DNA from: CAYNVQ01 sp964400735
Lineage (GTDB): Bacteria; Acidobacteriota; Aminicenantia; Aminicenantales; Aminicenantaceae
Assembly (NCBI GenBank): GCA_964400735.1
Contig: CAYNVQ010000003.1
Span: forward strand, 310,001-374,000
Direction: 5' to 3'
DNA: 64,000 bases
Below are positions 1 through 8,975 of this stretch, one piece after another. How positions within the stretch are numbered: the stretch's first letter is position 1; each line of letters begins with the position of its first letter. The notes beneath the pieces are model-generated. The model saw only the letters and a list, made by a program, of their open reading frames with translations. It made no database searches and had not been told where the DNA came from. The position numbers were made by a program, and so were the translations under genes.

Positions 1-199
1 TGTTTTGAAATTCAAAATTATCCAGTCGGGAGAACCATTTGTCTTCCCTTTGTGGATAGAGTGGCTTGAGGATGGAAAGCCGGTCAAACAGATGATTGTC
101 GTCGACCGAAAGGAACAAGAAGTGGAGTTCAGGCTTGCCCATAAACCAAAGAAAATCAGAGTCAATCCCGATAAGGCTGTGCCGGGCAAATTCCGTTGA
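1..199 (+). CDS. C-terminal fragment, probable M1 family aminopeptidase
   Basis: The reading frame is already open at the left edge and ends in TGA at 197-199, so only about the last 65 residues are present. The tail has the pattern 'PLWIEWLEDGK...' followed by 'VVDRKEQEVEFRL' and 'KPKKIRVNPD'. This resembles the beta-sandwich near the end of M1 zinc aminopeptidases, where a strand pair precedes a 'KP..v.vDPd' turn. The catalytic HEXXH region is outside the window, so the family is inferred from the tail only. The gene converges with the response-regulator gene that ends at 224; no terminator is evident in the 24 bp between them. Confidence 0.5.
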   Translation, partial: VLKFKIIQSGEPFVFPLWIEWLEDGKPVKQMIVVDRKEQEVEFRLAHKPKKIRVNPDKAVPGKFR

Positions 200-223
200 T
201 TTAGAGAGGACTCGGCCGGATGA

Positions 224-1615
224 TTACTCAAAGAGATCACTCATGTCGATTTCATATCTTTTGATCATTTCATTGAGGGTGGTGGGTTTGAGTCCCAGAT
301 ATTCCGCTGCCTTTTTCTGAACACCATTCGCCTTCCTCAGGGCTTCCATGATCCACCTTTTTTGGAATAGCTGGGTTTGTTCTTTGAGAGAGCCTCTGTT
401 TACCGTGGGATTGAAGATATTTTCTTCTTTTGTCGGCGACGTATAAAGAAAAGGTGGCAGACTGTCTCTGGTAATCAGTTTGATTTTGGTGAGGACAACG
501 GCCCGCTCTATCAGGTTTTCCAGTTCTCGAATGTTTCCCGGCCAATCATAGCTTTCGAAGATCTCCATGACGTCTTCGCTGACACCGTGAATTTCTTTAT
601 CGTTTTCTTTGCTGTACATGTCCAAAAAGTGTTTAACTAGGAGGGGAATGTCTTCTCTCCTATCCCGCAAAGGAGGAAGCTCGATTTTTATGACATTGAG
701 ACGGAAAAAGAGGTCCTGCCTGAACACTTTTTCAGTGATCAGATCTTCCAGTTCCGTATTGGTGGCGGCAATAACCCGGACATCAACCCTTATGGTGCTC
801 GTTCCTCCCAGCCGCATAAATTCTCTATCCTGCATCACCCGCAGCAGCTTAGCCTGAGTCTCCAGGCTAATAGAGGAAATTTCATCGAAGAATATGGTTC
901 CCTTATCTGCGGCTTCGAAGAGGCCTTTTTTATCGCTGACAGCTCCGGTAAAAGCTCCTTTCAAATGACCAAATAGATGGCTTTCCAGCAGGTCCGGAGG
1001 AAGGGAGCCGCTGTTGACGACGATAAAAGGAGCGTGAGAGCGGTTGCTGTTCTGGTGAATGGCCCGGGCAACCAGCTCTTTTCCTGTGCCGCTTTCACCC
1101 TGTATCAATATGGTGCTCCGCGTCGGCGCGGAGGCCTTGATGAGCTCGAACACATTGTGCATCAATGGACTTTTTCCGATGATGTTCTCGAAACTGAATT
1201 TTCTCTTGAGTTCGTCCTTCAGTCGAATATTTTCGTCTTGGAGTTTTTTGTGTTCTTTGGCCCTTTCGATGGTAAGGAGCAATTCCTCATGTTTGAAAGG
1301 CTTTTGGATGTAATCGAAGGCCCCGATTTTCATGGCCGAAATGGCCGACTCCACCGAAGCATAGGCCGTGATGATGATGATGACAGCGTTGGGATCGATC
1401 TTTTTTAATTTTTTTAGGACTTCCATCCCGTTCATGCCGGGCATGAGAAGATCGAGGAGAATAAGATCAAAGGATTGAGGAGAATGCTTTTCTAAGGCTT
1501 CCTCTCCGCTGATCGAGTTTTCGACTTTGTATCCTTCCGCTGCTAACAGCTCTCCCAATACCTCATGGATGATGGGTTCGTCGTCGATAATATGAATTGT
1601 TCCTTTTTGTGTCAT
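224..1615 (-). CDS. Sigma-54-dependent response regulator, NtrC/PilR type
   Basis: A 463-residue activator with the full three-domain plan. The receiver domain (about 5-120) has acidic D11/D12, phospho-acceptor D55 and K105. The AAA+ domain (about 145-385) has Walker A GESGTGKE at 173-180, the sigma-54 contact loop GAFTGA at 220-225 and Walker B IFFDE at 241-245. A Fis-type helix-turn-helix lies at about 415-455. It should bind upstream enhancers and open sigma-54 promoters when phosphorylated. The gene starts 8 bp after the sensor kinase stop, so the two form one operon and a cognate pair. A sigma-54 promoter at 18774 is the only clear one seen in the window, which makes the minor-pilin operon the likeliest nearby target. 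That link is inference. Confidence 0.93.
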   Translation of the reverse strand: MTQKGTIHIIDDEPIIHEVLGELLAAEGYKVENSISGEEALEKHSPQSFDLILLDLLMPGMNGMEVLKKLKKIDPNAVIIIITAYASVESAISAMKIGAFDYIQKPFKHEELLLTIERAKEHKKLQDENIRLKDELKRKFSFENIIGKSPLMHNVFELIKASAPTRSTILIQGESGTGKELVARAIHQNSNRSHAPFIVVNSGSLPPDLLESHLFGHLKGAFTGAVSDKKGLFEAADKGTIFFDEISSISLETQAKLLRVMQDREFMRLGGTSTIRVDVRVIAATNTELEDLITEKVFRQDLFFRLNVIKIELPPLRDRREDIPLLVKHFLDMYSKENDKEIHGVSEDVMEIFESYDWPGNIRELENLIERAVVLTKIKLITRDSLPPFLYTSPTKEENIFNPTVNRGSLKEQTQLFQKRWIMEALRKANGVQKKAAEYLGLKPTTLNEMIKRYEIDMSDLFE

Positions 1616-1622
1616 TAGCTTT

Positions 1623-4460
1623 CTACGCCGGGATCGTTTTGTTCAGTTTCCTTTTTTCCAAATCCATCGGTATGTATATCACAAATCTGGATCCTTTTCC
1701 GCTTTCGCTTTCAACGGTAATCCGGCCCTCATGTTCTTTGATGATGGCATAGCTGATAGAAAGCCCCAATCCTGTTCCCTTGCCGATACCCTTGGTGGTG
1801 AAGAAGGGATCAAAAATATGGGGGAGGTGTTGGCTTTTGATTCCGGTTCCGGTGTCTTCGATAACCACAGCTGCCTGGTTGCCCGATTGCGTGAGCTCGA
1901 TTTTGAGTTTCCCGCCATCCGGCATAGCATCCATGGCATTGAGGATGATATTGATGAAGACCTGTTGGATTCTCTCCCCTTGGGCCCAGATGGATTCGAG
2001 GGGATGGATAAGCAGATCGAGTTCGATATTCATGTTTTTGAGTTTGTAATCGATAAGAGAGATGATTTCTTTCAAGCTTTCATTGAGGTCGACTTTATGG
2101 AATGACGCTTCGGAGGGATTCCTGGCAAAATTCAAAAGATTCTTGACAATTCGAGCCACTCTTTCTGTTTGGGCTTCGATTTTCTCTAAAACCTGAGAAT
2201 GGGAGGAGTCGGTCAATTTTTTTTGGAGCATCTGTACATAGCTGGAGATACCGGTTAATGGAGTGTTTATTTCGTGGGCTACCCCGGCGGATAGGAGGCC
2301 TATCGATGCCAGCTTCTCGGATGTGAGTAACTGCTGCTGCATGGTGATTTTTTCTGTGATATCCTCGAAGACGATGACCGTTCCATAAGGAGACATTCGG
2401 TTATCCAGCAGAGGCGTTTTGGTGATGTCGAATATCTTTTTCCCCCCGTCCGGCATATCCAGCGTTATTTCGCTTAACAGCCGGAAACCCTGCTGGGTAT
2501 CGGGCGGAAATAGGGCAGAAAAATTTTTGTCCCCAAGCACTTCCTTCAGACCCATTTCTTTCACATCCAGTTCCCGTTTGCCGAAAATTTTTTCCAAGAC
2601 TCTATTCCAGCCTATGATCCTTCCTTTTTGGTCGAGAACGGCCACTCCGACCGTGAGGCTTTCGATGATGTTTTCGCTGTAGTCTTTGAGCCTTTCCAGT
2701 TCTTGGGCTCTCAGGTTGACCTGCCCGTATAGATAGGCATTTTCCAGGGCTAAGGCGACCGGAGAAGAAATGGTCCTTAAAAGCTCCCAGTCTTCACTGC
2801 TCAGGAAAGAGTTGTCTCTTTTTTTCCCCATGCCCAAACAGCCGATCAGTTTCTTCTCCACCTTTAGGGGAAGAAGGTGATGGAAGCCATGAGAGGAAAG
2901 CCTGTCAAACTTTCGTTTCAAGTCTCTTTTTTCTGTAAAGGAAAAGGAGGACAGATACTCCTTGTTTGTCAGCTCTTGTAGGAGACCTTTCTCTATGGTC
3001 ACCGGTGTTTGGGGAGGCGGCATATTTCCCTTCGATTCCAATACGGAGAAAAAAGGAGGATTGTCCTCTTCAGGGAGAAGAAGGGCTATATCCTTTACCG
3101 AGAGGGCGTTCCCTATCAGTTCGAGGAGAGATTGGGATAGTTTATGGAGGTTCCTTTCGCGGCTGATTTCTTGGCTGATGGAAAGAAGAGTCTTTCTGTA
3201 TTTATAACTTCTTTTGTAAATGGCTCTGTCCAAGATAGACTGGATGAGTTTGGTCAGAGGCGTAAAAAGAGTCGCGCCGAGGATAATGGCCAGGATTCCG
3301 AGTATAACGGCGTTCAATTTATTTTCGGAAAAAGCCCTTGTTCGCGATGTGACAATGAAGTAAAGGATAGCGATAACCACGTAGGAAAAAATGAGTGTCA
3401 CGGCTTTTTTTAGGATAACCTCCAGATCCAAGAGTTTGTACCGGGACAAGGAGTAGGTGAAGGTAAGCGGAATCAGTGCCTGAAAAATAATAGAAAATTC
3501 GGCTATTCTGGATGGAACTTGGCCAATAAGGAAAGGGAGGATATAGAAAAATGTAAAGGGTATTATTCCGACACTCAATCCATAAAAAATCCATCTCAGT
3601 TGTTTTTTCAGGACCGGATTGGGTGCCTTCAGGATATCCAAAAAGATGATGACGAGGACAGCTATGGAAAACAGGGCCAAGAGAAGAAAATCCATTCTTT
3701 CCAAGACATCATGAACTTGCAGCATAAATCTGTCATTGAATGTTTGAAGGAGAGGAAGGAAAAAAAAGGTATTGGCAAAGAGAAGAACAGCGCTGGGCAC
3801 GTAGAGCGTATAGTTGATGGAGGGCTTTTTTTTGAGAATTTTTTTTCTTATGGGAAAGATAAGAAAAAAGTGCAAAAGGAGGGGAGGAAAAGCCAGCAAG
3901 GCGATTTTGTCTAGCCAGTAGAAGAGGCTATCCAGAAAGTTGAATTGACCTGTAGGGGAAAAAATATAGATGGCATAGAAGGAAACGGTCAGAAGAAGAA
4001 AAATGATGTAGGGCATGCTGAGGGGTTTTCTGGAATTGAAAAAAATGATGATTCCCATGACGAGCGTTGTCAGCCCGATGAGAGTTAAATAAAAATAAAT
4101 AAGATGGACGCCTTTTTCGCTGGGAAAAAAAGTCGGAGTGAGCGGAGCTTCTCCTTCCCGCAGGATTTGATAACTGAGGTTCCAGTTGGTATCCGAGGCG
4201 ATCCATAGATTTTTTGCGATGTCGATTTTCGTGGAGACCGGAATATCATTGATCTTGACGAGAATGTCTCCCTTTTTGATCCCATTCAGGTCGGCTGGGC
4301 TTCCTTCTTCGATTTTTACGGCGGTTAAGCCTTCTGGCTTGGCTTCCCAGGTTACTCCGTCAGTGGGTTCCTTCCAAGTCGCTTTTTTAAAGATATTTAC
4401 GCCGCCCAGTACCAGAAGGACCACGCCAGGCAAAAAGATCAACAGAAGTTTTTTATTCAT
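1623..4460 (-). CDS. Membrane sensor histidine kinase with N-terminal PDZ domain
   Basis: A 945-residue kinase. It starts with a signal anchor (about 5-22) and a PDZ-like segment (about 40-105; 'IEEGSPADLNGIKKGD' is the typical substrate-groove region), probably periplasmic. Seven to eight hydrophobic helices follow (about 118-400), then a GAF-like region (about 425-580), a PAS domain (about 595-705), HisKA with phospho-acceptor H729 in GVAHE, and HATPase with N841, the G1 motif at D869 and the G2 motif GKGTGLGL. It phosphorylates the adjacent sigma-54 activator. The PDZ domain suggests that unfolded or C-terminal peptides in the envelope could be the signal. The overall plan resembles multi-TM GAF kinases such as PrsK, an alternative relation to PilS. 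Confidence 0.9.
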   Translation of the reverse strand: MNKKLLLIFLPGVVLLVLGGVNIFKKATWKEPTDGVTWEAKPEGLTAVKIEEGSPADLNGIKKGDILVKINDIPVSTKIDIAKNLWIASDTNWNLSYQILREGEAPLTPTFFPSEKGVHLIYFYLTLIGLTTLVMGIIIFFNSRKPLSMPYIIFLLLTVSFYAIYIFSPTGQFNFLDSLFYWLDKIALLAFPPLLLHFFLIFPIRKKILKKKPSINYTLYVPSAVLLFANTFFFLPLLQTFNDRFMLQVHDVLERMDFLLLALFSIAVLVIIFLDILKAPNPVLKKQLRWIFYGLSVGIIPFTFFYILPFLIGQVPSRIAEFSIIFQALIPLTFTYSLSRYKLLDLEVILKKAVTLIFSYVVIAILYFIVTSRTRAFSENKLNAVILGILAIILGATLFTPLTKLIQSILDRAIYKRSYKYRKTLLSISQEISRERNLHKLSQSLLELIGNALSVKDIALLLPEEDNPPFFSVLESKGNMPPPQTPVTIEKGLLQELTNKEYLSSFSFTEKRDLKRKFDRLSSHGFHHLLPLKVEKKLIGCLGMGKKRDNSFLSSEDWELLRTISSPVALALENAYLYGQVNLRAQELERLKDYSENIIESLTVGVAVLDQKGRIIGWNRVLEKIFGKRELDVKEMGLKEVLGDKNFSALFPPDTQQGFRLLSEITLDMPDGGKKIFDITKTPLLDNRMSPYGTVIVFEDITEKITMQQQLLTSEKLASIGLLSAGVAHEINTPLTGISSYVQMLQKKLTDSSHSQVLEKIEAQTERVARIVKNLLNFARNPSEASFHKVDLNESLKEIISLIDYKLKNMNIELDLLIHPLESIWAQGERIQQVFINIILNAMDAMPDGGKLKIELTQSGNQAAVVIEDTGTGIKSQHLPHIFDPFFTTKGIGKGTGLGLSISYAIIKEHEGRITVESESGKGSRFVIYIPMDLEKRKLNKTIPA

Positions 4461-4537
4461 TTCGGATCAAGCTAGGTGCCTTTTTAAGGGGAACGAGAAT
4501 CCAAAAAATTGAATCATCTTGATAAAAAATATATGCT

Positions 4538-4822
4538 TTAGTTGAGGATGTGTCTTCCTCCCGATCTTATTGCCCATTTGAAACTGGGCTGGTTCAGGAA
4601 CTTCCTTAAAGGAAGATTATCCTTGAGTCCAAGAGGTCTTGTATTCCTTGAAAGAATGCTGCTCATATAATCATAGTCGGGTTTCTTGACGCTTTGAGGG
4701 GCTGCGGAAGGTCTTTCAGCTGAAGACGTGGCAGAGAGAGTGGTCTTGCTGGCCCCATGGGGAGATAGGGGAAGAAAAAGGAGAATGAGGAGAATGACGA
4801 TCGAAAAGGATTTAATTTTCAT
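4538..4822 (-). CDS. Small secreted protein, function unknown
   Basis: A 94-residue protein with a strong N-terminal signal sequence (MKIKSF followed by a hydrophobic core to about residue 22, then a likely cleavage near 'SPHGASK'). The mature part is short, basic and rich in Ser, Pro and Arg, with no recognisable domain. It lies upstream of and in the same direction as the sensor kinase (78 bp gap), so it may be co-transcribed and could be a signal partner; this is a guess. There is no Shine-Dalgarno sequence before the ATG. Instead a TTGACA-17 bp-TATTTT promoter ends 8 bp before it. Confidence 0.6.
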   Translation of the reverse strand: MKIKSFSIVILLILLFLPLSPHGASKTTLSATSSAERPSAAPQSVKKPDYDYMSSILSRNTRPLGLKDNLPLRKFLNQPSFKWAIRSGGRHILN

Positions 4823-4830
4823 CTGCTTTT

Positions 4831-4859
4831 AAAATAAGGCTTTAACAGGAGTTTGTCAA
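4831..4859 (-). promoter_or_regulatory. Promoter for the small secreted protein, probably leaderless
   Basis: On the minus strand TTGACA (4859-4854) and TATTTT (4836-4831) are separated by 17 bp. Only 8 bases lie between the -10 box and the ATG at 4822, so transcription would begin at or next to the start codon. Confidence 0.55.
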
Positions 4860-4959
4860 TACGAGCCCGGAGATCGTTTTCATTCGAGAACGATCCCGAA
4901 ATGGCGGTGAATCGGAAAGGCAATCGTGTTGGAGAAGCCCGCCTGACCCCTAAGGATGG

Positions 4960-5000
4960 GAAAAATCACCATGGAATTCATCCTAAAAGGCTATTTACAT
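4960..5000 (+). repeat. 41-bp intergenic motif, copy A
   Basis: Shares fixed-spacing blocks with copies at 18571 and 30732: AAAAATCACC at offset 2-11, TCATC at 19-23 and GGCTATT at 30-36. It is the most diverged copy. It lies about 65 bp upstream of the pilC promoter. Confidence 0.5.
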
Positions 5001-5063
5001 ATTTATCAACAGGATAAAGAATATTTTGGACGTTTGGTTAAAAGTAAAACCAGGATGGTTATG

Positions 5064-5092
5064 TTGACAATTCAGGGTCTATCTCCTAAGAT
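5064..5092 (+). promoter_or_regulatory. Sigma-70-type promoter for the pilus core operon
   Basis: TTGACA at 5064-5069 and TAAGAT at 5087-5092, spacer 17 bp. Transcription would start near 5099, about 40 bases before the ATG at 5141. Confidence 0.65.
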
Positions 5093-5140
5093 AAGCTTTT
5101 CCTTAACAATTACTTTTTATTGAGGGTATATAGGTATAGG

Positions 5141-6349
5141 ATGCCGTATTATCTCTGCCGTGTGGCTACAGAAGATGGAACCGTGGTCTCGGAGTCTTTT
5201 CTCGCCCCTTCTTTCAATGAGTGCAAGAGGCGTTTCGAGGAACAGGGTTTATGCGTTCTGTCTATCAAGAGGGATTGGAAAAAGATAGAAATACCCCTCC
5301 TGCCTTTCGAAAAGAAGATAAAAGACAAGGATTTCATCCTTTTCAATCAGGAGCTCATTGCTCTTCTGAAAGCGGGATACCCTATTCTTAAGAGTATAGA
5401 TATCATCATAGGCCGAATAAAAAATAATCGGTTTAAAGAATTATTGATGGCCGTCCAAAACGATATTCGAGCCGGGAAATCCCTTTCCGAGGCCTTCGCT
5501 CCGTTCGAGGACCAATTCTCAACGGTTTATCTGGCTTCGCTTATGGCCGGAGAGCGCAGCGCCAACCTGGATAAGACCATCGCCCGCTATATCGATTATG
5601 CCAAGATCATCTCTCAAACCAAAGCCAAAATAAGGGCCGCTTTGACCTATCCCTCTCTCCTGCTGTTTTTTTCGTTTCTGCTGCTTTTAATCCTGCTTAA
5701 TTTTGTGATCCCTCGTTTCTCTCAGTTTTATGCCGATTTTGAGGCTCAGCTTCCGTCTGTAACCAGGGGGCTGATGTCATTTTCATACTTTGTTAGAAAT
5801 CATTTTCCCTATTTGCTGGCCTTCATTCTACTTTTGGTGATGGCTTTTATCCTGATGAAGCGAAGGGAACGAACAGCGATTTGGCTGGACCGGATGAAGC
5901 TATGGATTCCCTACGGACGTTCCATTTGGTTGGAATCAGCCGTTTCCCTTTTCAGCCGCACCCTCAGTCTTCTTCTCTCAGGCGGAATTTCACTCCTTTC
6001 ATCGGTCGGCATCGCCAAAAAAGCGGTTCCCAATAAATATCTGCGACAGTGCATGCAGAATCTTCAAAATTCGATCAAAAACGGAGAAAGTCTCTCTGAA
6101 TCCTTGAATGAGGCAGGATTTTTTACTCCCCTAGCCCTCGACATGGTACGGATCGGTGAGACCTCTGCCAATCTGGAAGGGATGCTTTCGGATGTATCGG
6201 ATGTCTACGATGATAGAATCCGGTCTAAGATAGATACCTTTGTTTCCCTGATTGAGCCGGTAATCATAATTTTTATGGGATTGATCGTGGCAGCCATGCT
6301 ACTCTCCGTTTACCTTCCCATTTTCAATGTGATTAGAGTGACGCGCTAA
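5141..6349 (+). CDS. pilC: Type IV pilus / type II secretion inner-membrane platform protein (PilC/GspF)
   Basis: The platform protein around which the assembly ATPase turns to extract and insert pilin subunits. The product is about 402 residues with two GspF cytoplasmic domains (about 65-185 and 265-390). Each ends in hydrophobic helices, and there is a central pair of membrane segments (about 165-190 and 215-235). Repeated markers 'LLKAGYPILKSIDI...GKSLSEAF' and 'LLSGGISLLSSVGIA...GESLSESL' show the internal duplication. I chose ATG 5141 (after 'AGGTATAGG') over an in-frame TTG at 5120, because homologues begin close to the 'Y.C....DG' motif. It is the first gene of an operon; its stop overlaps the pilB start. 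Confidence 0.93.
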   Translation: MPYYLCRVATEDGTVVSESFLAPSFNECKRRFEEQGLCVLSIKRDWKKIEIPLLPFEKKIKDKDFILFNQELIALLKAGYPILKSIDIIIGRIKNNRFKELLMAVQNDIRAGKSLSEAFAPFEDQFSTVYLASLMAGERSANLDKTIARYIDYAKIISQTKAKIRAALTYPSLLLFFSFLLLLILLNFVIPRFSQFYADFEAQLPSVTRGLMSFSYFVRNHFPYLLAFILLLVMAFILMKRRERTAIWLDRMKLWIPYGRSIWLESAVSLFSRTLSLLLSGGISLLSSVGIAKKAVPNKYLRQCMQNLQNSIKNGESLSESLNEAGFFTPLALDMVRIGETSANLEGMLSDVSDVYDDRIRSKIDTFVSLIEPVIIIFMGLIVAAMLLSVYLPIFNVIRVTR

Positions 6350-7983
6350 TGGAAAAATCAAAAATGGAAAAATCGAAAAAAGAAAAAGAAGAAAGCCTTC
6401 TTCTTGCTGAAGAGCAAGAAACGAAAAAAATTGCCGAACGCTATCGGATCCCTTATCTCGATCTCTCTTCCTATTCTTTCAATCGAGAACTGGTTCAAGC
6501 TTTTCCCGTAGATTTCCTCCACCGGGCTAATTTTATTCCTTTGGAGGCGAATGAAAATACGGTAAAAATAGCCATAGCTGATCCTTCCGATATCGCCACA
6601 ATTGATTCGGTCGAATCATTTTTGGGCAAAAAGGTGGAGGTGTACGCGGCTTCGAAATGGGCGATTCACGAAGCATTACGGAAGAGCGAAACAGCTTTGC
6701 AAGTCCTCAAGGATGCCACAGAAGAATTCATCATGCAAGTTGTGGAAAGGGAAGGCGGGGATGAGGAAGAAGTCATCTCGGTCGAGAAGCTGGCCGACCA
6801 GGATGGTTCTATCATCAAACTCGTCAATTCCATCATTTTTACGGCTGTCCAGAAATATGCCAGTGATGTTCACATCGAATCCAGAGAGGAAGGTGTTATC
6901 ATTAAGTATCGCATCGATGGCGTGCTGAACGAGGCAATGGACGCTATCGATAAAAAATTCCAGCTTCCCATAATTTCACGGATCAAGGTTATGTCCGACC
7001 TCGATATCTCTGAAAGGAGGGTTCCTCAAGATGGACGGTTCCGATTAAAAATAAAGGACAAAACCATCGATTTTCGCATATCGATCATGCCGAGCATATA
7101 CGGAGAAGATGCGGTTATACGAATCCTGGACAAAGAGATGATCACCGAAGCTCTATCCGAATTGAGGCTTGATTTGCTCGGTTTTTCGGAAGATGTTCTT
7201 CAAAAATTCAGTAAATACATCGTTCAACCCTACGGGATGGTTCTTGTTACCGGGCCTACGGGCAGCGGTAAAACCACAACCCTGTATGCGGCTCTAACGG
7301 AGATAAAAAGTCCAGAGGACAAGATCATCACGATTGAAGATCCCGTTGAGTACCAGATTGACGGAATAACCCAGATTCCGATTAACGAGAAAAAAGGATT
7401 GACGTTCGCTCGAGGTTTGAGGTCAATTTTGAGGCATGATCCGGACAAAATAATGGTCGGCGAAATCAGAGATCCAGAAACGGCGCAGATTGCTATCCAA
7501 TCTGCCCTAACAGGGCATCTGGTTTTCACCACGGTGCATGCAAATAATGTGTTCGATGTTATCGGACGCTTCCTACACATGCAGGTCGATCCCTATAGCT
7601 TCATATCAGCCTTGAACTGCATCCTCGCCCAACGCTTGGTCAGAGTGCTCTGTAGGTCCTGCCGGAAACCGGTCAAATACGATGATGATACCTTGCTCGA
7701 GAGCGGCCTCGAACCCAAGTTGTACAGAGACACCACTTTTTATGAGGCAAAGGGATGTTTAGACTGCGGATTCACCGGATATCATGGGAGAACAGCCATA
7801 GCCGAATTGCTGGAGCTTTCTGATGAAATAAGAGAGTTGATTCTGGAAAAACGGCCTCTCTCAGAAGTGAGGAAAAGAGCTAAAGCAGAGGGGATGGTTT
7901 TTCTGAGAGAAGTGGGAATGGAAAAAGTTTTAAAAGGAGTGACCAGTCTGAGAGAGCTGAACAAGGTGACATTTGTCGAATGA
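6349..7983 (+). CDS. pilB: Pilus assembly ATPase (PilB/GspE)
   Basis: The cytoplasmic hexameric ATPase that powers pilus extension; 544 residues. An N-terminal MshEN-type domain (about 25-130, 'YRIPYLDLSSY...') precedes the ATPase core. Walker A is GPTGSGKTT at 302-310, followed by the Asp box ('ITIEDPVEYQI'), Walker B and the His box ('VGEIRDPETA', 'LVFTTVHAN'). A tetracysteine zinc site is formed by C435/C438 and C470/C473, typical of extension ATPases and absent from retraction PilT. The ATG overlaps the pilC stop (TAATG). The N-terminus is unusually Lys/Glu-rich and holds a repeated MEKSK. No PilT-like gene is present in the window. Confidence 0.95.
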   Translation: MEKSKMEKSKKEKEESLLLAEEQETKKIAERYRIPYLDLSSYSFNRELVQAFPVDFLHRANFIPLEANENTVKIAIADPSDIATIDSVESFLGKKVEVYAASKWAIHEALRKSETALQVLKDATEEFIMQVVEREGGDEEEVISVEKLADQDGSIIKLVNSIIFTAVQKYASDVHIESREEGVIIKYRIDGVLNEAMDAIDKKFQLPIISRIKVMSDLDISERRVPQDGRFRLKIKDKTIDFRISIMPSIYGEDAVIRILDKEMITEALSELRLDLLGFSEDVLQKFSKYIVQPYGMVLVTGPTGSGKTTTLYAALTEIKSPEDKIITIEDPVEYQIDGITQIPINEKKGLTFARGLRSILRHDPDKIMVGEIRDPETAQIAIQSALTGHLVFTTVHANNVFDVIGRFLHMQVDPYSFISALNCILAQRLVRVLCRSCRKPVKYDDDTLLESGLEPKLYRDTTFYEAKGCLDCGFTGYHGRTAIAELLELSDEIRELILEKRPLSEVRKRAKAEGMVFLREVGMEKVLKGVTSLRELNKVTFVE

Positions 7984-8036
7984 TGGGATATGCCGACTTC
8001 TGCGTCTCTGAATATAAGTCATAGGGAAAAGGAAGG

Positions 8037-8975
8037 ATGAATTCGATACTCGATAAATTCAAGCTTTTTTTCACCCAAAATCCTTGCCCCCATTTGGCCC
8101 TTCAGGTCACCTCCTCCTACATCAGCGGCATCCATCTTGCCTCCAAGGATAAAAAATTGAAGAATCATTTTGTTTTGCCTCTTGCCGGAGGAGCCATACA
8201 GCCTTCATTCGAAAAGACAAACATCAAAGACCGGCTTCTTTTTGAAAGCCAGATCAAAGAGGGAGTCGGAAGATTAGGCACCCATAACCATCATGGAACC
8301 GCCCTTCTTCTCCCTGAACTGTCGCAGAGGACTTTTGTTTTTGTCTTTGATTCCCTGCCCTCAACCTCGAAGGAGAGGGAGCAGCTCTTCAGGTTTCGGG
8401 TAAAAAAGCAGATGCCGTTGTTGGCCGACGATGTGAGAATCTCTTATGATATCATTCAGGCCAAGGATAAAAAAAGGGTTGTATTGTCCTTAGCTCGGGC
8501 AGCCGTAGTCAATGAATATGAGGATTTTTTCAGCCAACTGCAATTGAAGATCAGATCGGTAGGTATACCTGTTCTTGCTCTCGCCAATTTAATCGATCTG
8601 GGGAAAGAAAAAGATTGTTTTCTGATCAGTATTGAGAAGGATTCTTTCGGTCTCTTGGCCTTTACGGATTCGAAGCTTTTTCTCTACCGCCAAAAACCTC
8701 TGATGGGGAGGGGAAGAGAAAACAGGGTAAGAGAAAATATCCAAAATATTATTCAGGAAGTCGAGAATACGGCTCAATTTATCCAGGATAAGGAAAGGAG
8801 AGAAATATCCTGCGTATGGGTCAGACTCGGTCTTCTGGAATCCGAACAGGAAATATTTTCACAACTTGAGAAAAGCCTGAGCGTTGCCGTCAAAAAAGCA
8901 GAATCTCTGGTAAACATCCCTCTTCATGAGCAGGAAAAAAGGATATTGTCCCCTCTATTAGGGCAGTTACAATGA
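8037..8975 (+). CDS. pilM: PilM/GspL-like cytoplasmic actin-fold protein
   Basis: A 312-residue soluble protein placed exactly where PilM is expected, before PilN-O-P-Q. PilM is the actin-like cytoplasmic anchor for the PilN tail. The middle part ('FDSLPSTSKEREQLFRFRVKKQMPLLADDVRISYDII') matches the PilM/GspL region that aligns with 'iPf..eev.~Dy.vl'. The first phosphate-binding loop is degenerate: where typical PilM has 'giDiGs.svK', this protein has 'LALQVTSSYISGIHL'. Nucleotide binding is therefore doubtful. Good ribosome binding site AAAAGGAAGG. The stop overlaps the pilN start (ATGA). Confidence 0.8.
   Translation: MNSILDKFKLFFTQNPCPHLALQVTSSYISGIHLASKDKKLKNHFVLPLAGGAIQPSFEKTNIKDRLLFESQIKEGVGRLGTHNHHGTALLLPELSQRTFVFVFDSLPSTSKEREQLFRFRVKKQMPLLADDVRISYDIIQAKDKKRVVLSLARAAVVNEYEDFFSQLQLKIRSVGIPVLALANLIDLGKEKDCFLISIEKDSFGLLAFTDSKLFLYRQKPLMGRGRENRVRENIQNIIQEVENTAQFIQDKERREISCVWVRLGLLESEQEIFSQLEKSLSVAVKKAESLVNIPLHEQEKRILSPLLGQLQ

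Larger units (their letters stand above)
4823..5140. other. Divergent intergenic region before the pilus core operon
   Basis: A gene-free stretch between the divergent small-protein gene and pilC. It holds the minus-strand promoter at 4831-4859, a copy of the 41-bp motif at 4960-5000 and a plus-strand sigma-70-type promoter at 5064-5092. An imperfect inverted repeat built on GATCGTT and AACGATC lies at about 4870-4893. No GG-N10-GC sigma-54 site was found here. Confidence 0.6.

Noticed and set aside
5000..5120. Sigma-54 promoter for the pilus core operon
   Set aside because: Every GG in the region was checked for GC ten bases later and none fits; a TTGACA/TAAGAT pair explains the start better.
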